Positions 28,944 to 37,640 of a DNA stretch of 64,000 nt are shown here, one piece after another. The DNA is from Williamsia sp. CHRR-6. Lineage in GTDB: Bacteria; Actinomycetota; Actinomycetes; Mycobacteriales; Mycobacteriaceae. The notes beneath the pieces are model-generated. The model was not told the origin of the DNA. It ran no database searches and was given only the letters and a program-made list of their open reading frames with translations. Within the stretch, counting starts at the first letter, position 1. Each line of letters begins with the position of its first letter. The DNA lies in assembly GCF_018474015.1 (NCBI RefSeq), contig NZ_JAHCSG010000002.1, forward strand, positions 124,001 through 188,000, read 5' to 3'. A program made the position numbers and the translations under genes.

Positions 28944-30188
28944 ATGGCCGCACCAGTGTTGAACACGCCACCCGTGCGACGCGTCGCCGGGATCACGTTG
29001 CTCGGGCCCGCGTTCGTCGCCGCCATCGCCTACGTCGACCCGGGCAACGTGGCCGCCAACGTCACCGCGGGCGCCCGTTACGGCTTCCTGCTGGTGTGGG
29101 TGTTGGTGATGGCCTGTGCGATGGCGGTGGTCATCCAGTACCAGTCGGCCAAGCTGGGCATCGTCACCGGCAAGACGCTGCCGGGCCTGCTGGGTGAGCG
29201 GCTGTCGACCAAGCGGCGGCTGGGGTTCTGGGTGCAGGCCGAGGTGGTGGCCGCGGCCACCGACATCGCCGAGGTGATCGGTGGAGCCATCGCCCTGCAG
29301 CTGCTGTTCGATCTGCCGCTGTTGCTCGGCGGGATGATCGTCGGCGTGGTTTCCATGGGGCTCTTGGGTTTTCAGTCCCGCAATTCTCAACGCACCTTCG
29401 AGTCGATCATCGGCGGGTTGCTGCTGATCATCGTCATCGGCTTTCTGGCCGGTCTGGTGGTCAACCCGCCGTCGGCCGGCGACGTGTTGGGTGGACTGGT
29501 ACCACGGCTGCAGGGCAGTGACACCGTGTTGTTGGCCGCCAGCATGTTGGGTGCAACGGTGATGCCGCACGCCATCTACCTGCACTCGGCGCTGGTCGTC
29601 GACCGGCACGGGTACAGCGAGGACATCGACCGTCGGCGGCGACTGGTGCGCATCACCCGCTGGGATGTGGTGACCGCGTTGATGATCGCCGGTGCGGTCA
29701 ACATCGCGCTGCTGCTGTTGGCCGCGCAGAACCTGCAGGGCAAAGACGGCACCGACAGCATCGACGGCGCGCACCAGGCGGTCAGCGACGCGATGGGTCC
29801 GGTGATCGCGGCCGTGTTCGCGATCGGACTGCTGGCCTCGGGGTTGGCCTCTACGGCGGTCGGCTGCTACGCCGGCGCCTCGATCATGCAGGGGCTGTTG
29901 AAGTTTCGGGTGCCGCTGTTGGCGCGCCGGACCGCCACGTTGATCCCGGCACTGATCGTGCTGGCCAGCGGCGTGGAACCCACCAACGCCTTGGTCATCA
30001 GTCAGGTGGTGCTCAGCTTCGGGATCCCGTTTGCCATCATCCCACTTGGTCGCCTCACCGCAAACCGTTCTCTGATGGGCGAATTCGCCGATTCACGCAC
30101 CTTGCGGGTGGTGGCCGCAGCCATTGCGACGGTGGTGGTGATCCTCAACGTGGCGCTGATCTTTCTCACCGTCACCGGCGCCAACTAG
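28944..30188 (+). CDS. mntH: Nramp-family divalent metal transporter MntH
   Basis: 414 residues from ATG 28944 (GTG 28926 is possible). The metal-binding motifs are AYVDPGNVAAN in helix 1 and MPHAIYLHSAL in helix 6, as in proton-coupled Mn2+/Fe2+ importers. There are eleven predicted helices. An MntR-like dyad lies just upstream, consistent with repression by manganese. Its stop (30186-30188) overlaps the stop of the converging serpin-like gene. Confidence 0.93.
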   Translation: MAAPVLNTPPVRRVAGITLLGPAFVAAIAYVDPGNVAANVTAGARYGFLLVWVLVMACAMAVVIQYQSAKLGIVTGKTLPGLLGERLSTKRRLGFWVQAEVVAAATDIAEVIGGAIALQLLFDLPLLLGGMIVGVVSMGLLGFQSRNSQRTFESIIGGLLLIIVIGFLAGLVVNPPSAGDVLGGLVPRLQGSDTVLLAASMLGATVMPHAIYLHSALVVDRHGYSEDIDRRRRLVRITRWDVVTALMIAGAVNIALLLLAAQNLQGKDGTDSIDGAHQAVSDAMGPVIAAVFAIGLLASGLASTAVGCYAGASIMQGLLKFRVPLLARRTATLIPALIVLASGVEPTNALVISQVVLSFGIPFAIIPLGRLTANRSLMGEFADSRTLRVVAAAIATVVVILNVALIFLTVTGAN

Positions 30189-31351
30189 CCGTCGGCCTCC
30201 ACCGCTTCGGCGACCCACGCGCACAGCAGCGGCGTCAGATGCCATGGCGACTGGTGGTTCTGCGAAACCGACACCGCGGCAACCGCGAAGGGGTGGGTGA
30301 ACCGCAGTTCCACCGGCAGCCTGACGATCGGCCCGGTGGGCGGTGGAGGTGGGGGATCGGGCAGTCGGAGCGCTGCCAACATGGCGTTCCCCCACACACG
30401 GGTCCCAACGTGGGCGGCACTGACGCTCACACCCCACATGCCGTGGGCGTGGTAGCTCATCGCGCACCACTGTTGGGCATCGGCGGCGGCGTTGTCGTCG
30501 GAGAGTTCGCCCCCGAGTCCGGTCCACATCGCCTCGAAGAACCCCAGTTCGCCGTTGACCAACTCGGTACTCGTCGCCACCGACCATGCAGGGAGAACGG
30601 CAGTGTTCTCGGCGTCGTCGACGTCGGGATCAACGTCGATCACCTGCCACCAGTCGCGTCGGATCTGGCTGGGCACTCCCGGCAGAAGCACTGCCTCATG
30701 TGCGATGAACCGCGCCGCGGTTCGGACCGCGGCGGCCTGGACATGAACCGGGTCGATCTCGGGATCGGCGATGACTGAGGCCATGACCACGCCGTCGGCA
30801 GCATCGATGACCACCCCGATCACGCCCAGCAACGGATCCCAGGCCAGTCCGCATTGAGCACCGTTGGTGCGCAACACGTTCTGCACACCCCAGGTCGAGG
30901 TGAGGGATCGGGATGAGACCACCGACGGGGGAGTGACCCAGCTTGCCAGGGTGAGCGTCGATGTCGCCGCCAGGGCAAGGGTGCCGGCGATGGCGGACGG
31001 CTGCACCGGCAGCGCGTCGAACGAGCCGCCGGTGGTCGCCGACACCCAGCGCGCGATGTCGAGGTCGTGCGGGAGCTCGGTGGACACGGTCACCGTGTCG
31101 CCGTCGGCCAGCGCGTTGATCCGGGCCACGCCACAGGTGCTGTTCATCCAGATCGCCGCACTCAGTCCGATCGCCGGGTGCTCCTGGCGCAGCAGTGTCA
31201 CGGCTGCGGCGTGCGAGCCCGAATCGGTTGGGATACCAACGGTCTCGCGCAGCACCCACGCCGACACCGGCGACACCGCCCGTGAACCTTGCGGCGGGAA
31301 CGCCACCATCGCGTAGCCCAGCTCTGAAACACCCTGTGCCGCTTGTCCCAT
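30185..31351 (-). CDS. Serpin-like protein (tentative)
   Basis: 388 residues from ATG 31351, the normal length of a serpin domain and without a signal peptide. Several positions follow the serpin pattern: SPVSAWVL (27-34) for 'SP.S....L', SAAIWMNST (64-72) for the 'aNalw' strand, IARWVSATTGGSFDALP (99-115) for 'iN.WV...T.gkI..ll', LALAATSTLTLASWVTPP (125-142) for 'l.l.nA.yFkg.W..pF', and ELRFTHPFAVAAVS with PLLCAWVAEAVEA at the end for 'f.adhPFlf' and 'plf.G.V..P'. The Glu-Gly-Thr hinge of inhibitory serpins is not visible, so it is probably non-inhibitory. Confidence 0.5.
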   Translation of the reverse strand: MGQAAQGVSELGYAMVAFPPQGSRAVSPVSAWVLRETVGIPTDSGSHAAAVTLLRQEHPAIGLSAAIWMNSTCGVARINALADGDTVTVSTELPHDLDIARWVSATTGGSFDALPVQPSAIAGTLALAATSTLTLASWVTPPSVVSSRSLTSTWGVQNVLRTNGAQCGLAWDPLLGVIGVVIDAADGVVMASVIADPEIDPVHVQAAAVRTAARFIAHEAVLLPGVPSQIRRDWWQVIDVDPDVDDAENTAVLPAWSVATSTELVNGELGFFEAMWTGLGGELSDDNAAADAQQWCAMSYHAHGMWGVSVSAAHVGTRVWGNAMLAALRLPDPPPPPPTGPIVRLPVELRFTHPFAVAAVSVSQNHQSPWHLTPLLCAWVAEAVEADG

Positions 31352-31500
31352 GCGCCACACGCTACCCAGCATCTGTGTGGATGTCGGGTGGGTCGCTGCC
31401 GGGTGTGTATGTCGGTGGGTCGAAAGCACGAAGTGCGCTGTGGCCCAGCCGACGCAGGAGAAGCCCAGCCCGCTGGGTGCGCACCCCGACGGCGTGGCAA

Positions 31501-31604
31501 GTTTCCGCCCACTCGACGGGGTTTACCGCCCACTCGACGGGGTTTACCGCCCACTCGACGGGGGTTTCCGCCCAGTGGACGGGGTTTACCGCCCACTCGA
31601 CGGG
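31501..31604. repeat. ~21-bp tandem repeat, 5 copies, second locus of the GGGCGG family
   Basis: Units of 20-21 bp start at 31501, 31521, 31542, 31564 and 31584; the plus-strand core is GTTTACCGCCCACTCGACGG. On the minus strand this reads CCGTCGAGTGGGCGGTAAAC, the same layout as the CGTCC..TGGGCGGAAA units of 5591-5734. One unit (31564) even has CCCAGTGGACGGG like that array. It lies in the divergent gap between the serpin-like and HAD genes; the remaining ~190 bp of that gap shows no gene. Confidence 0.93.
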
Positions 31605-31690
31605 TGTCGGGTGAACTCCCTGTGAACAAGTGTTTCATCAACTCCGGGAACTGTGGTCATTGCGTTCATGGATCGGTATGTTCATCGCTC

Positions 31691-32371
31691 GTGAGCACCA
31701 CTGTCCTGTTGGACTTCGACGGCACGGTCTGCGTCGGTGACGCCCCGGTGTGGGCGTACGCCGAGCAGGTGGGGTCGCTGATCGGCGATGAGAAGTTCGG
31801 GCCCATCGCCGATGCACTGTCGCGGTTCCTCGACGGAACCGAGGCCGCCGACCACATCGACGGTTACAGCGCGGTGGCGGCGTTGTCTGACGGGTTGCTC
31901 ACCCCCGCCCAGCGCGACGACTGCTATCGGCGCAGTCGATCGCTGCTCGCTGCCGGTGCGTTGGATGTCACCGCCCCGACCGGGCTCTCGACGTGGCTGG
32001 CCGAACGCCGGTTCCGGGCCGTGTTGGTGACCAACGCTCCCGGAATCGGTGTGGTGCAGACACTGTCGCGGCTGGGCCTCGACGGCGCCTTCGATGAGAT
32101 CGTCACCGATGCAGGCAAGCCGAGTGGACTGCACCGCGTGATCGATGCACACGTGGCCGATGGGCCGTTGGTCTCGATCGGCGACATCTGGGTCAACGAC
32201 CTGGCCCCGGCCCACGAGAAGGGCTGCGCCACCGCCTATGTCGACCGCTTCGGGCTCGGCGACGGGACACCCTCCTGGCGCGCAGCCACCCTGGGTGAGC
32301 TGCTGCCCGACCTCGACGCCTGGCTGGTCGACCCAGCGCACGCCCGCACCCGCCACCCCGCTGCCCACTGA
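31691..32371 (+). CDS. HAD-family hydrolase
   Basis: 226 residues from GTG 31691. The haloacid dehalogenase motifs are intact: LLDFDGTVCVGD (nucleophile D8-type position), VTNAPG (motif II), Lys in DAGKPSG (motif III) and GDIWVNDLAPA (motif IV). These enzymes remove phosphate from small molecules. It is 52 bp upstream of phnD-like and on the same strand, so the likely substrate is a phospho-compound brought in by the ABC importer that follows. Confidence 0.83.
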   Translation: MSTTVLLDFDGTVCVGDAPVWAYAEQVGSLIGDEKFGPIADALSRFLDGTEAADHIDGYSAVAALSDGLLTPAQRDDCYRRSRSLLAAGALDVTAPTGLSTWLAERRFRAVLVTNAPGIGVVQTLSRLGLDGAFDEIVTDAGKPSGLHRVIDAHVADGPLVSIGDIWVNDLAPAHEKGCATAYVDRFGLGDGTPSWRAATLGELLPDLDAWLVDPAHARTRHPAAH

Positions 32372-32423
32372 GCCTTCACCCCCCGACCCGTCCCGCTTCA
32401 CGACACGACATACGAGGAACCCC

Positions 32424-33461
32424 ATGAACATCCGACATCCCCATCGCCGTCGTCTGGCTCGCACCACCTCGGTGCTGGCGGCCGCCCTGCTCGTCGGTGG
32501 GCTGGCCGCCGGATGTGGTGCACGCGACAGCGATTCTTCGAAGTCGACGGACGCATCGGCTCCGTGCACCGGCAAGTCGAGCTCGTCGGCGTCGGCCCCC
32601 AAGGAGTTGACGCTGGCGCTGGTGCCCTCGGGCGACTCCAAGAAGCTCGTCGACACCGTCAAGCCGCTGGAGGCGGCGCTGACCACGAGCCTGGGCATCA
32701 CCGTCAAAGGTGTGATCACCCAGGACTACCAGGCTGCCGTCGAGGCGATCGGGGCCAACCAGGCCCAGATCGGCCTGCTGCCCCCGCTGCAGATGGTGCA
32801 GGCCTGCCAGCGCTACGGCGCGGTGCCCGCCCTGCAGTCGGTGCGAAAAGGCAAGTCCACCTACGCCGCCCAATTCTTCACCAACAAGCCCGACAAGTAC
32901 TGCTCGGACAAGCCTGCCCCCGACTCCAGTGGTCTGCTGTTCTGCAACGGCACCGCCTCGGGTAACGGGCCGGCCGGCCTGGACTCCATCGCCAAGGCCA
33001 AGGGTGCGAAAGTGGTGATGCTGGAATCGGGTTCGTCTGCGGGCTACGTGTTCCCGGCGGCGGCGTGGAAGGCTGACGGCATCTCGGTGAAGTCCGATCT
33101 CGATCTCACCCAGGTCGGTTCGCACCCCGCGTCGGTGCTGGCGGTGGAGAAGGGTGACGCCGAGGTGGGCGTGTCCTACTGGGACGCCCGCAGCACCGTG
33201 GTGGCCGACACCCCAGACGTCAAGGCCAAGCTGGTGGTGTTCGCCCTCACCAAGGAGATCCCCAACGACGGGGTGGCGCTCTCGGGTGGATTGTCCAAGG
33301 AATGGCAGGACCGCATCACCAAGGCGTTGCTCGACTACGCCGCGACGCCGGAAGGTGTGGCGGCACTGAACGCCATCTACCAGATCACCGGCTTGGCCAA
33401 GGCCGACCCCGCCGCCCTTGCGGCCGCCCAGCAGGAAGCAAACCTGGTGGGGGCCAACTGA
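32424..33461 (+). CDS. phnD: PhnD-type phosphate/phosphonate-binding lipoprotein
   Basis: 345 residues from ATG 32424 with GAGGAA at good spacing. The signal peptide ends in the lipobox LAAG-C31. The mature part is a class II binding protein: LTLALVPSGDSKKLVDTVKPLEAALTTSLGI, then IGANQAQIGLLPPLQMV and VGVSYWDARSTV, all PhnD-like. A Ser/Lys-rich linker follows the lipid anchor. Family ligands include phosphonates, phosphite and phosphate esters; the ligand here is unknown. Confidence 0.85.
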   Translation: MNIRHPHRRRLARTTSVLAAALLVGGLAAGCGARDSDSSKSTDASAPCTGKSSSSASAPKELTLALVPSGDSKKLVDTVKPLEAALTTSLGITVKGVITQDYQAAVEAIGANQAQIGLLPPLQMVQACQRYGAVPALQSVRKGKSTYAAQFFTNKPDKYCSDKPAPDSSGLLFCNGTASGNGPAGLDSIAKAKGAKVVMLESGSSAGYVFPAAAWKADGISVKSDLDLTQVGSHPASVLAVEKGDAEVGVSYWDARSTVVADTPDVKAKLVVFALTKEIPNDGVALSGGLSKEWQDRITKALLDYAATPEGVAALNAIYQITGLAKADPAALAAAQQEANLVGAN

Positions 33462-33463
33462 TC

Positions 33464-34297
33464 ATGGCCACCAGCACCGATCCCGCCCGCCCCGATCTGA
33501 CCGCGTCGGTGGTGCCCGCCGACATCGAGCTCGACGACGTCAGCGTGACCTACCCCAACGGGCATCAGGCGTTGAGCCACGTGAGCCTACGCATCCCGGC
33601 CGGGCAGATGGTGGCCGTGGTGGGTCTGTCCGGTGCGGGCAAATCGACCCTGATCCGGGTGCTCAACGGACTGGTGCCCATCACCTCCGGTGCCATCACC
33701 GTGGCGGGCCGCCGCGTCGATCAGCTCGGTTCCTCGGGTCTGCGTGACCTGCGTTCACAGATCGGGATGATTTTTCAGGGGTTCAACCTGTCTGAGCGCA
33801 GCACCGTGATCGACAACGTGCTGATGGGTCGGCTGCATTCAACTCCGTTGTGGCGCAGCCTCACTGGGTCGTTCGCCGCCGCCGATGTCGAGTTGGCGAT
33901 GCAGGCCCTTGAACGGGTAGGCATCGTGGAAAAGGCGTATCAGCGGGCGTCGTCGTTGTCGGGCGGACAGAAGCAGCGTGTGGCCATTGCCCGCGCGTTG
34001 GCCCAGCAACCCCGGGTGATGTTGGCCGACGAGCCGGTGGCCTCCCTCGATCCGCCCACCTCGCACACGGTGATGCGGGACCTGCGCCGCATCAACACCG
34101 ACCTGTCCATCACCGTGATCGTCAACCTGCATTTCCTGGATCTCGCCCGGGAGTACGGATCTCGGCTGATCGGCCTGCGGGGCGGCGAGGTGGTGTTCGA
34201 CGGCACCGGCGCCGACGCCGACGAGACAGTCTTCGAGCGGATCTACGGCCGATCACTGACCGGTGATGATGTGCTCGAGGCTCGGGCGCAACTGTGA
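33464..34297 (+). CDS. phnC: PhnC-type phosphonate ABC importer ATPase
   Basis: 277 residues from ATG 33464, directly after phnD. Walker A GLSGAGKST, signature SSLSGGQKQRVAIARAL, Walker B VMLADEPVASLDP and the switch region IVNLHFLDLAREYGSRLIGLRGGEVVFDG. The NLHFLDLA wording in the switch is the PhnC subgroup mark. It overlaps the first permease by GTGA. Confidence 0.9.
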   Translation: MATSTDPARPDLTASVVPADIELDDVSVTYPNGHQALSHVSLRIPAGQMVAVVGLSGAGKSTLIRVLNGLVPITSGAITVAGRRVDQLGSSGLRDLRSQIGMIFQGFNLSERSTVIDNVLMGRLHSTPLWRSLTGSFAAADVELAMQALERVGIVEKAYQRASSLSGGQKQRVAIARALAQQPRVMLADEPVASLDPPTSHTVMRDLRRINTDLSITVIVNLHFLDLAREYGSRLIGLRGGEVVFDGTGADADETVFERIYGRSLTGDDVLEARAQL

Positions 34298-35106
34298 GCA
34301 CCCGCACGCTGGTCTCGTCGACCACCTCAAACCGACCCACCAAGCCGCGTACCGCGTGGCGTGGCTGGCTGGTGGTCGCGGTGGTCGTCGCGTTGACTGT
34401 GCTGGCGTGGAACGGCGTGGACGGCAACATCGCCGACATCATCGACAACTGGCGTAACGGCGCAGACAAGATCAGCGACCTGCTGGCCCCGGACTACTGG
34501 TTCTTCCCCGACACCGTCGACCCGTTGCTGGAGACCCTCCACATGGCGATCATCGCCACCGCCATCAGCGCAGCGGTGTCGATCCCGTTGATCTTCTTGG
34601 CATCTCGGGTCTCCAACCCCAACGGTCCGGTGCTGCTCGCGGTCCGCAGCGTGATGAACGTGATTCGTGCCATCCCCGACCTGATGTCGGCGGCGGTGTT
34701 GGTCTCGGTGGTGGGAACCGGTGCGCTGCCCGGCATCATGGCGTTGATCCTGTTCAACGTGGGCATCCTGGTGAAGCTGGTGTCCGAGGCGCTCGATGCC
34801 ACCGACACAGGGGGTTTGGAGGCGGCGCTGGCCGCCGGGGCCACCCGCACCAAGGCCAACCGCGCGGCCTTGTGGCCACAGATCGTGCCCGCCTACACTG
34901 CGCAAACCCTCTACGTCCTGGAGCTCAACGTCCGTGCCTCCACGGTGCTGGGTCTGGTCGGGGCCGGTGGACTGGGCGCACTGATCGACGATGTGCGCAA
35001 CTACTACCGCTACCACCAACTCTCGTTGATCATCCTGGAGATCCTGGTGGTCGTGGTCGTCATCGAGACCACCTCCGGCGCGTTGCGAAAGCGGTTGACC
35101 CGATGA
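34294..35106 (+). CDS. phnE: PhnE-type ABC importer permease 1
   Basis: 270 residues from GTG 34294. Six predicted helices and the binding-protein-dependent transport loop EALDATDTGGLEAALAAGATRTKANRAALWPQI, which docks on PhnC. The family-typical IPDLMSAAVLVSVVGTGALPGIMAL precedes it. Coupled to both neighbours by 4-bp overlaps. It pairs with the second, related permease. Confidence 0.9.
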   Translation: MSTRTLVSSTTSNRPTKPRTAWRGWLVVAVVVALTVLAWNGVDGNIADIIDNWRNGADKISDLLAPDYWFFPDTVDPLLETLHMAIIATAISAAVSIPLIFLASRVSNPNGPVLLAVRSVMNVIRAIPDLMSAAVLVSVVGTGALPGIMALILFNVGILVKLVSEALDATDTGGLEAALAAGATRTKANRAALWPQIVPAYTAQTLYVLELNVRASTVLGLVGAGGLGALIDDVRNYYRYHQLSLIILEILVVVVVIETTSGALRKRLTR

Positions 35107-35936
35107 CTACCCTGACCACGCCGGTCGCGGCGCAGACCGCACCCCGCCCCACCCGGCCTCGCAACTGGATGCGCGCCCTCGGGTGGACGATGGTCGTTGC
35201 GGTGCTGGTCATCTCGGTGACCGGCATCGACATCCGCTGGAGTCGGCTCACCACCTTCCCCGCAGATCTGGTCCACTACCTCGGCCTGATGTTCATACCG
35301 CCGGACGTCGACGCGGTGGGCAAGGCGATCCGCGCCACCGGAGAATCGGTCGAGATGGCTTGGCTGGGCACCGTGATCGGGGTGGTCATCTCGTTTCCGC
35401 TCGGTTTCCTCGCCGCCAATTCGATTGTCCCGCTGTGGGTTCGGGCGCCATTGCGGGTGATCTTCGCGTTGTTGCGGGCGGTACCGGAGGTGGTCATCGC
35501 CATCATCATCCTCTCGGTCACCGGGCTCACCCCGTTCACCGGCGCCCTGGCCATCGCGGTGGGTTCGGTGGGCACCCTGTCCAAGTGGGGATACGAGGCG
35601 ATCGAGGGCGCCGACCCCGGCCCCATCGAGGCCGCTCGGGCCTGTGGGGCCGGGCGCATCGGTGTCATCCGGTGGGCCATCTGGCCGTCGGTGTCGCCGG
35701 AGATGTTGGCGTTCTGGCTCTACCGGTTCGAGATCAACGTGCGGGCCTCGGCCATCCTCGGACTCATCGGAGCCGGTGGCATCGGCTCGATGCTCACCCA
35801 GAACGTCCAGTACCGACTGTGGTCGACCGTGGGCACCCTGTTCATCGTGGTCGTCGTGGTCACGGTGATCATCGATCAGGTGTCGGGGCGGCTGCGCCAG
35901 CGCATCATCACCGGCCGATGGAGCGCCCGTGGGTGA
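35103..35936 (+). CDS. phnE: PhnE-type ABC importer permease 2
   Basis: 277 residues from ATG 35103. Same architecture as permease 1, with the docking loop YEAIEGADPGPIEAARACGAGRIGVIRWAIWPSV and ending NVRASAILGLIGAGGIG, the usual PhnE C-terminal motif. The two permeases are paralogues and probably form a heterodimer. It ends 6 bp before the RpiR regulator gene. Confidence 0.9.
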   Translation: MTTLTTPVAAQTAPRPTRPRNWMRALGWTMVVAVLVISVTGIDIRWSRLTTFPADLVHYLGLMFIPPDVDAVGKAIRATGESVEMAWLGTVIGVVISFPLGFLAANSIVPLWVRAPLRVIFALLRAVPEVVIAIIILSVTGLTPFTGALAIAVGSVGTLSKWGYEAIEGADPGPIEAARACGAGRIGVIRWAIWPSVSPEMLAFWLYRFEINVRASAILGLIGAGGIGSMLTQNVQYRLWSTVGTLFIVVVVVTVIIDQVSGRLRQRIITGRWSARG

Positions 35937-35942
35937 GGCGCC

Positions 35943-36821
35943 ATGGCCGAGGTGACTGCCGACCGGCATTGGGCCCCAGGCGAACTCATCGCCCATATCC
36001 GGGCGCTGTTGCCGTCGCTGCTGCCGGCCGAACGGGCGGTGGCGACTGTTATGTTGGAGTCGGCCTCGCGCGTCATCGACATGTCGGCCCAGCAGGTGGC
36101 CGAGCAGGCCGGAGCGTCGCGGGCCACCGTGGTGCGTACCTGTCAGAGTTTCGGACTTCGCGGCTACCAACAACTTCGGGTGCTGCTGGCCCGTGATGCC
36201 GACACGATCACCCCGGCGGTGCCGCCCCCGGCCGGTCCGGCGGCCACCGTGCACGCACTTTTCGATCATGCGGCCACCTCGATGGCCGGGATGTCGGCGC
36301 TGCTCGACGACGACGCGATCACCGCAGCGGTCACCCTGCTGAGCACGGCGTCCACGGTGGTGGTGGTGGGCAACGGGTTGTCCTATTCGCTGGCGCTGGA
36401 TTTCGCGACCCGCCTCATGTCACGTGGGGTGCGGGCAATGGCCCCAGCCGATGTGATCACCCAGCAGATCACCGCCGGGACGTTGGGCGCCGGTGACGCG
36501 GTGGTGGTGATCAGCGGCAGCGGAGCCACCCGACCCAGCCTGCGCGCCGCCGAGCTGGCCCGGCATGGGGGAGCGACCGTCATCGGCGTGACGTCGTTCT
36601 CGCGGTCGGCGCTGGCACACGCCTCCGACGTCACCCTGGTGGTCGGGATGGCCGACTTCAGTTTCCGCGACGAGGTGGCCATCACCTCCCGCATCCCGCA
36701 CGCCATCGTGTTGGAGGGTCTGATCGCGGCCATCACCGCCGAGCGGGGACCCGCTGCCGCCCAGCGGTATTCGCGCAATCTAGCAGTGATCAGCGACCAC
36801 CTCGCCGACGGGTTCGACTGA
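35943..36821 (+). CDS. MurR/RpiR-family transcriptional regulator
   Basis: 292 residues: an N-terminal helix-turn-helix (MSAQQVAEQAGASRATVVRTCQSFGLRGYQQLR, about 48-80) and a C-terminal SIS sugar-phosphate-binding domain with VVVGNGLSYSLALDFATRL and VVVISGSGATRPSLRAAELA. Such proteins sense phosphosugars. As the last gene of the HAD-PhnDCEE cluster it is the probable regulator, suggesting that the imported compound is a phosphorylated sugar-like molecule or is turned into one. Confidence 0.87.
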   Translation: MAEVTADRHWAPGELIAHIRALLPSLLPAERAVATVMLESASRVIDMSAQQVAEQAGASRATVVRTCQSFGLRGYQQLRVLLARDADTITPAVPPPAGPAATVHALFDHAATSMAGMSALLDDDAITAAVTLLSTASTVVVVGNGLSYSLALDFATRLMSRGVRAMAPADVITQQITAGTLGAGDAVVVISGSGATRPSLRAAELARHGGATVIGVTSFSRSALAHASDVTLVVGMADFSFRDEVAITSRIPHAIVLEGLIAAITAERGPAAAQRYSRNLAVISDHLADGFD

Positions 36822-36854
36822 GCTGTTCGGCAGTGACGACGCCCGGTGACGTCG

Positions 36855-37595
36855 CTACTCGGCCGGCTCGCGGTAGGCCTGCACCCGCGCCAACACCGAT
36901 TCGGCCGCCGACTGTGATCCCTGGCCGAGTTCGCCCCGACCGCGCCGGGCAGCGGGGGTGTCGACCACGAGCACGGCGTCGAGCTGCTCGACGGCCTCTG
37001 CCGCCCGGCGCATCGCCGCGGTGCGACGGGTGAACTTCTCACGCCGATCCGCCAGCGGACTTCCCGCTACTCCGGGGGCGAGCACCGTGCTGATACGCAG
37101 ATCGCCGCGTTCGAGACCATCGATCTCCACCGCCAGTCGACAGATCTGGTACATGTCGGCATCGAGGTCCACCTCGCCCAGCAGACCCTCCCGGGCCGCC
37201 CGCGATCCGGCTATCGCCCGCGCGTGATCTTGGGCCTCATAAACCGAGGTTCGCAGCCCCGAGTTCACCTTCCGGATGTGCCGGTGGGAGATCATGTCCA
37301 GGGTCCCGGCCATGCCGCGGCGGGCGTCGTCGCGGGCGGTGAGGCGACGCACGTAGTGGCGGTAGGTTCGCAGCACCAGCCACACCACCCCGGCCAGCGC
37401 CAGGACCGTCACCACGATCCCGACGGGCAGCAACCACAGGCTGCTGAACACGCTGTAGACGCCCACCGCAGCGCCGATCAGCGCGATCACCAGGGCCACC
37501 CCGATACCCCAGAACAACATCGACATGCCGCGGTAGCTCACCGTGGTCGCGGTGCGGTCGGCGCCGGGGCGGAAATACTCGAACGACCGGAACAT
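36855..37595 (-). CDS. Hypothetical membrane protein
   Basis: About 246 residues. Two adjacent helices (about residues 20-65: WGIGVALVIALIGAAVGVYSV and LWLLPVGIVVTVLALAGVVWLVL) are followed by a ~180-residue cytoplasmic, charged, helical domain. I chose ATG 37595, giving MFRSFEYFRPGADR; TAACGT 7 bases upstream could be a leaderless -10. ATG 37619 would add eight residues. Not recognised beyond a family found in related actinobacteria. Confidence 0.65.
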   Translation of the reverse strand: MFRSFEYFRPGADRTATTVSYRGMSMLFWGIGVALVIALIGAAVGVYSVFSSLWLLPVGIVVTVLALAGVVWLVLRTYRHYVRRLTARDDARRGMAGTLDMISHRHIRKVNSGLRTSVYEAQDHARAIAGSRAAREGLLGEVDLDADMYQICRLAVEIDGLERGDLRISTVLAPGVAGSPLADRREKFTRRTAAMRRAAEAVEQLDAVLVVDTPAARRGRGELGQGSQSAAESVLARVQAYREPAE

Positions 37596-37640
37596 TGCCC
37601 CGACGTTACCCAACCCCATCCGGCTGGGGCCACGACATGA

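Noticed and set aside
31660-31682. Promoter-like TTGCGT and TATGTT before the HAD gene
   Set aside because: The spacing of 11 bp is too short for a normal promoter.
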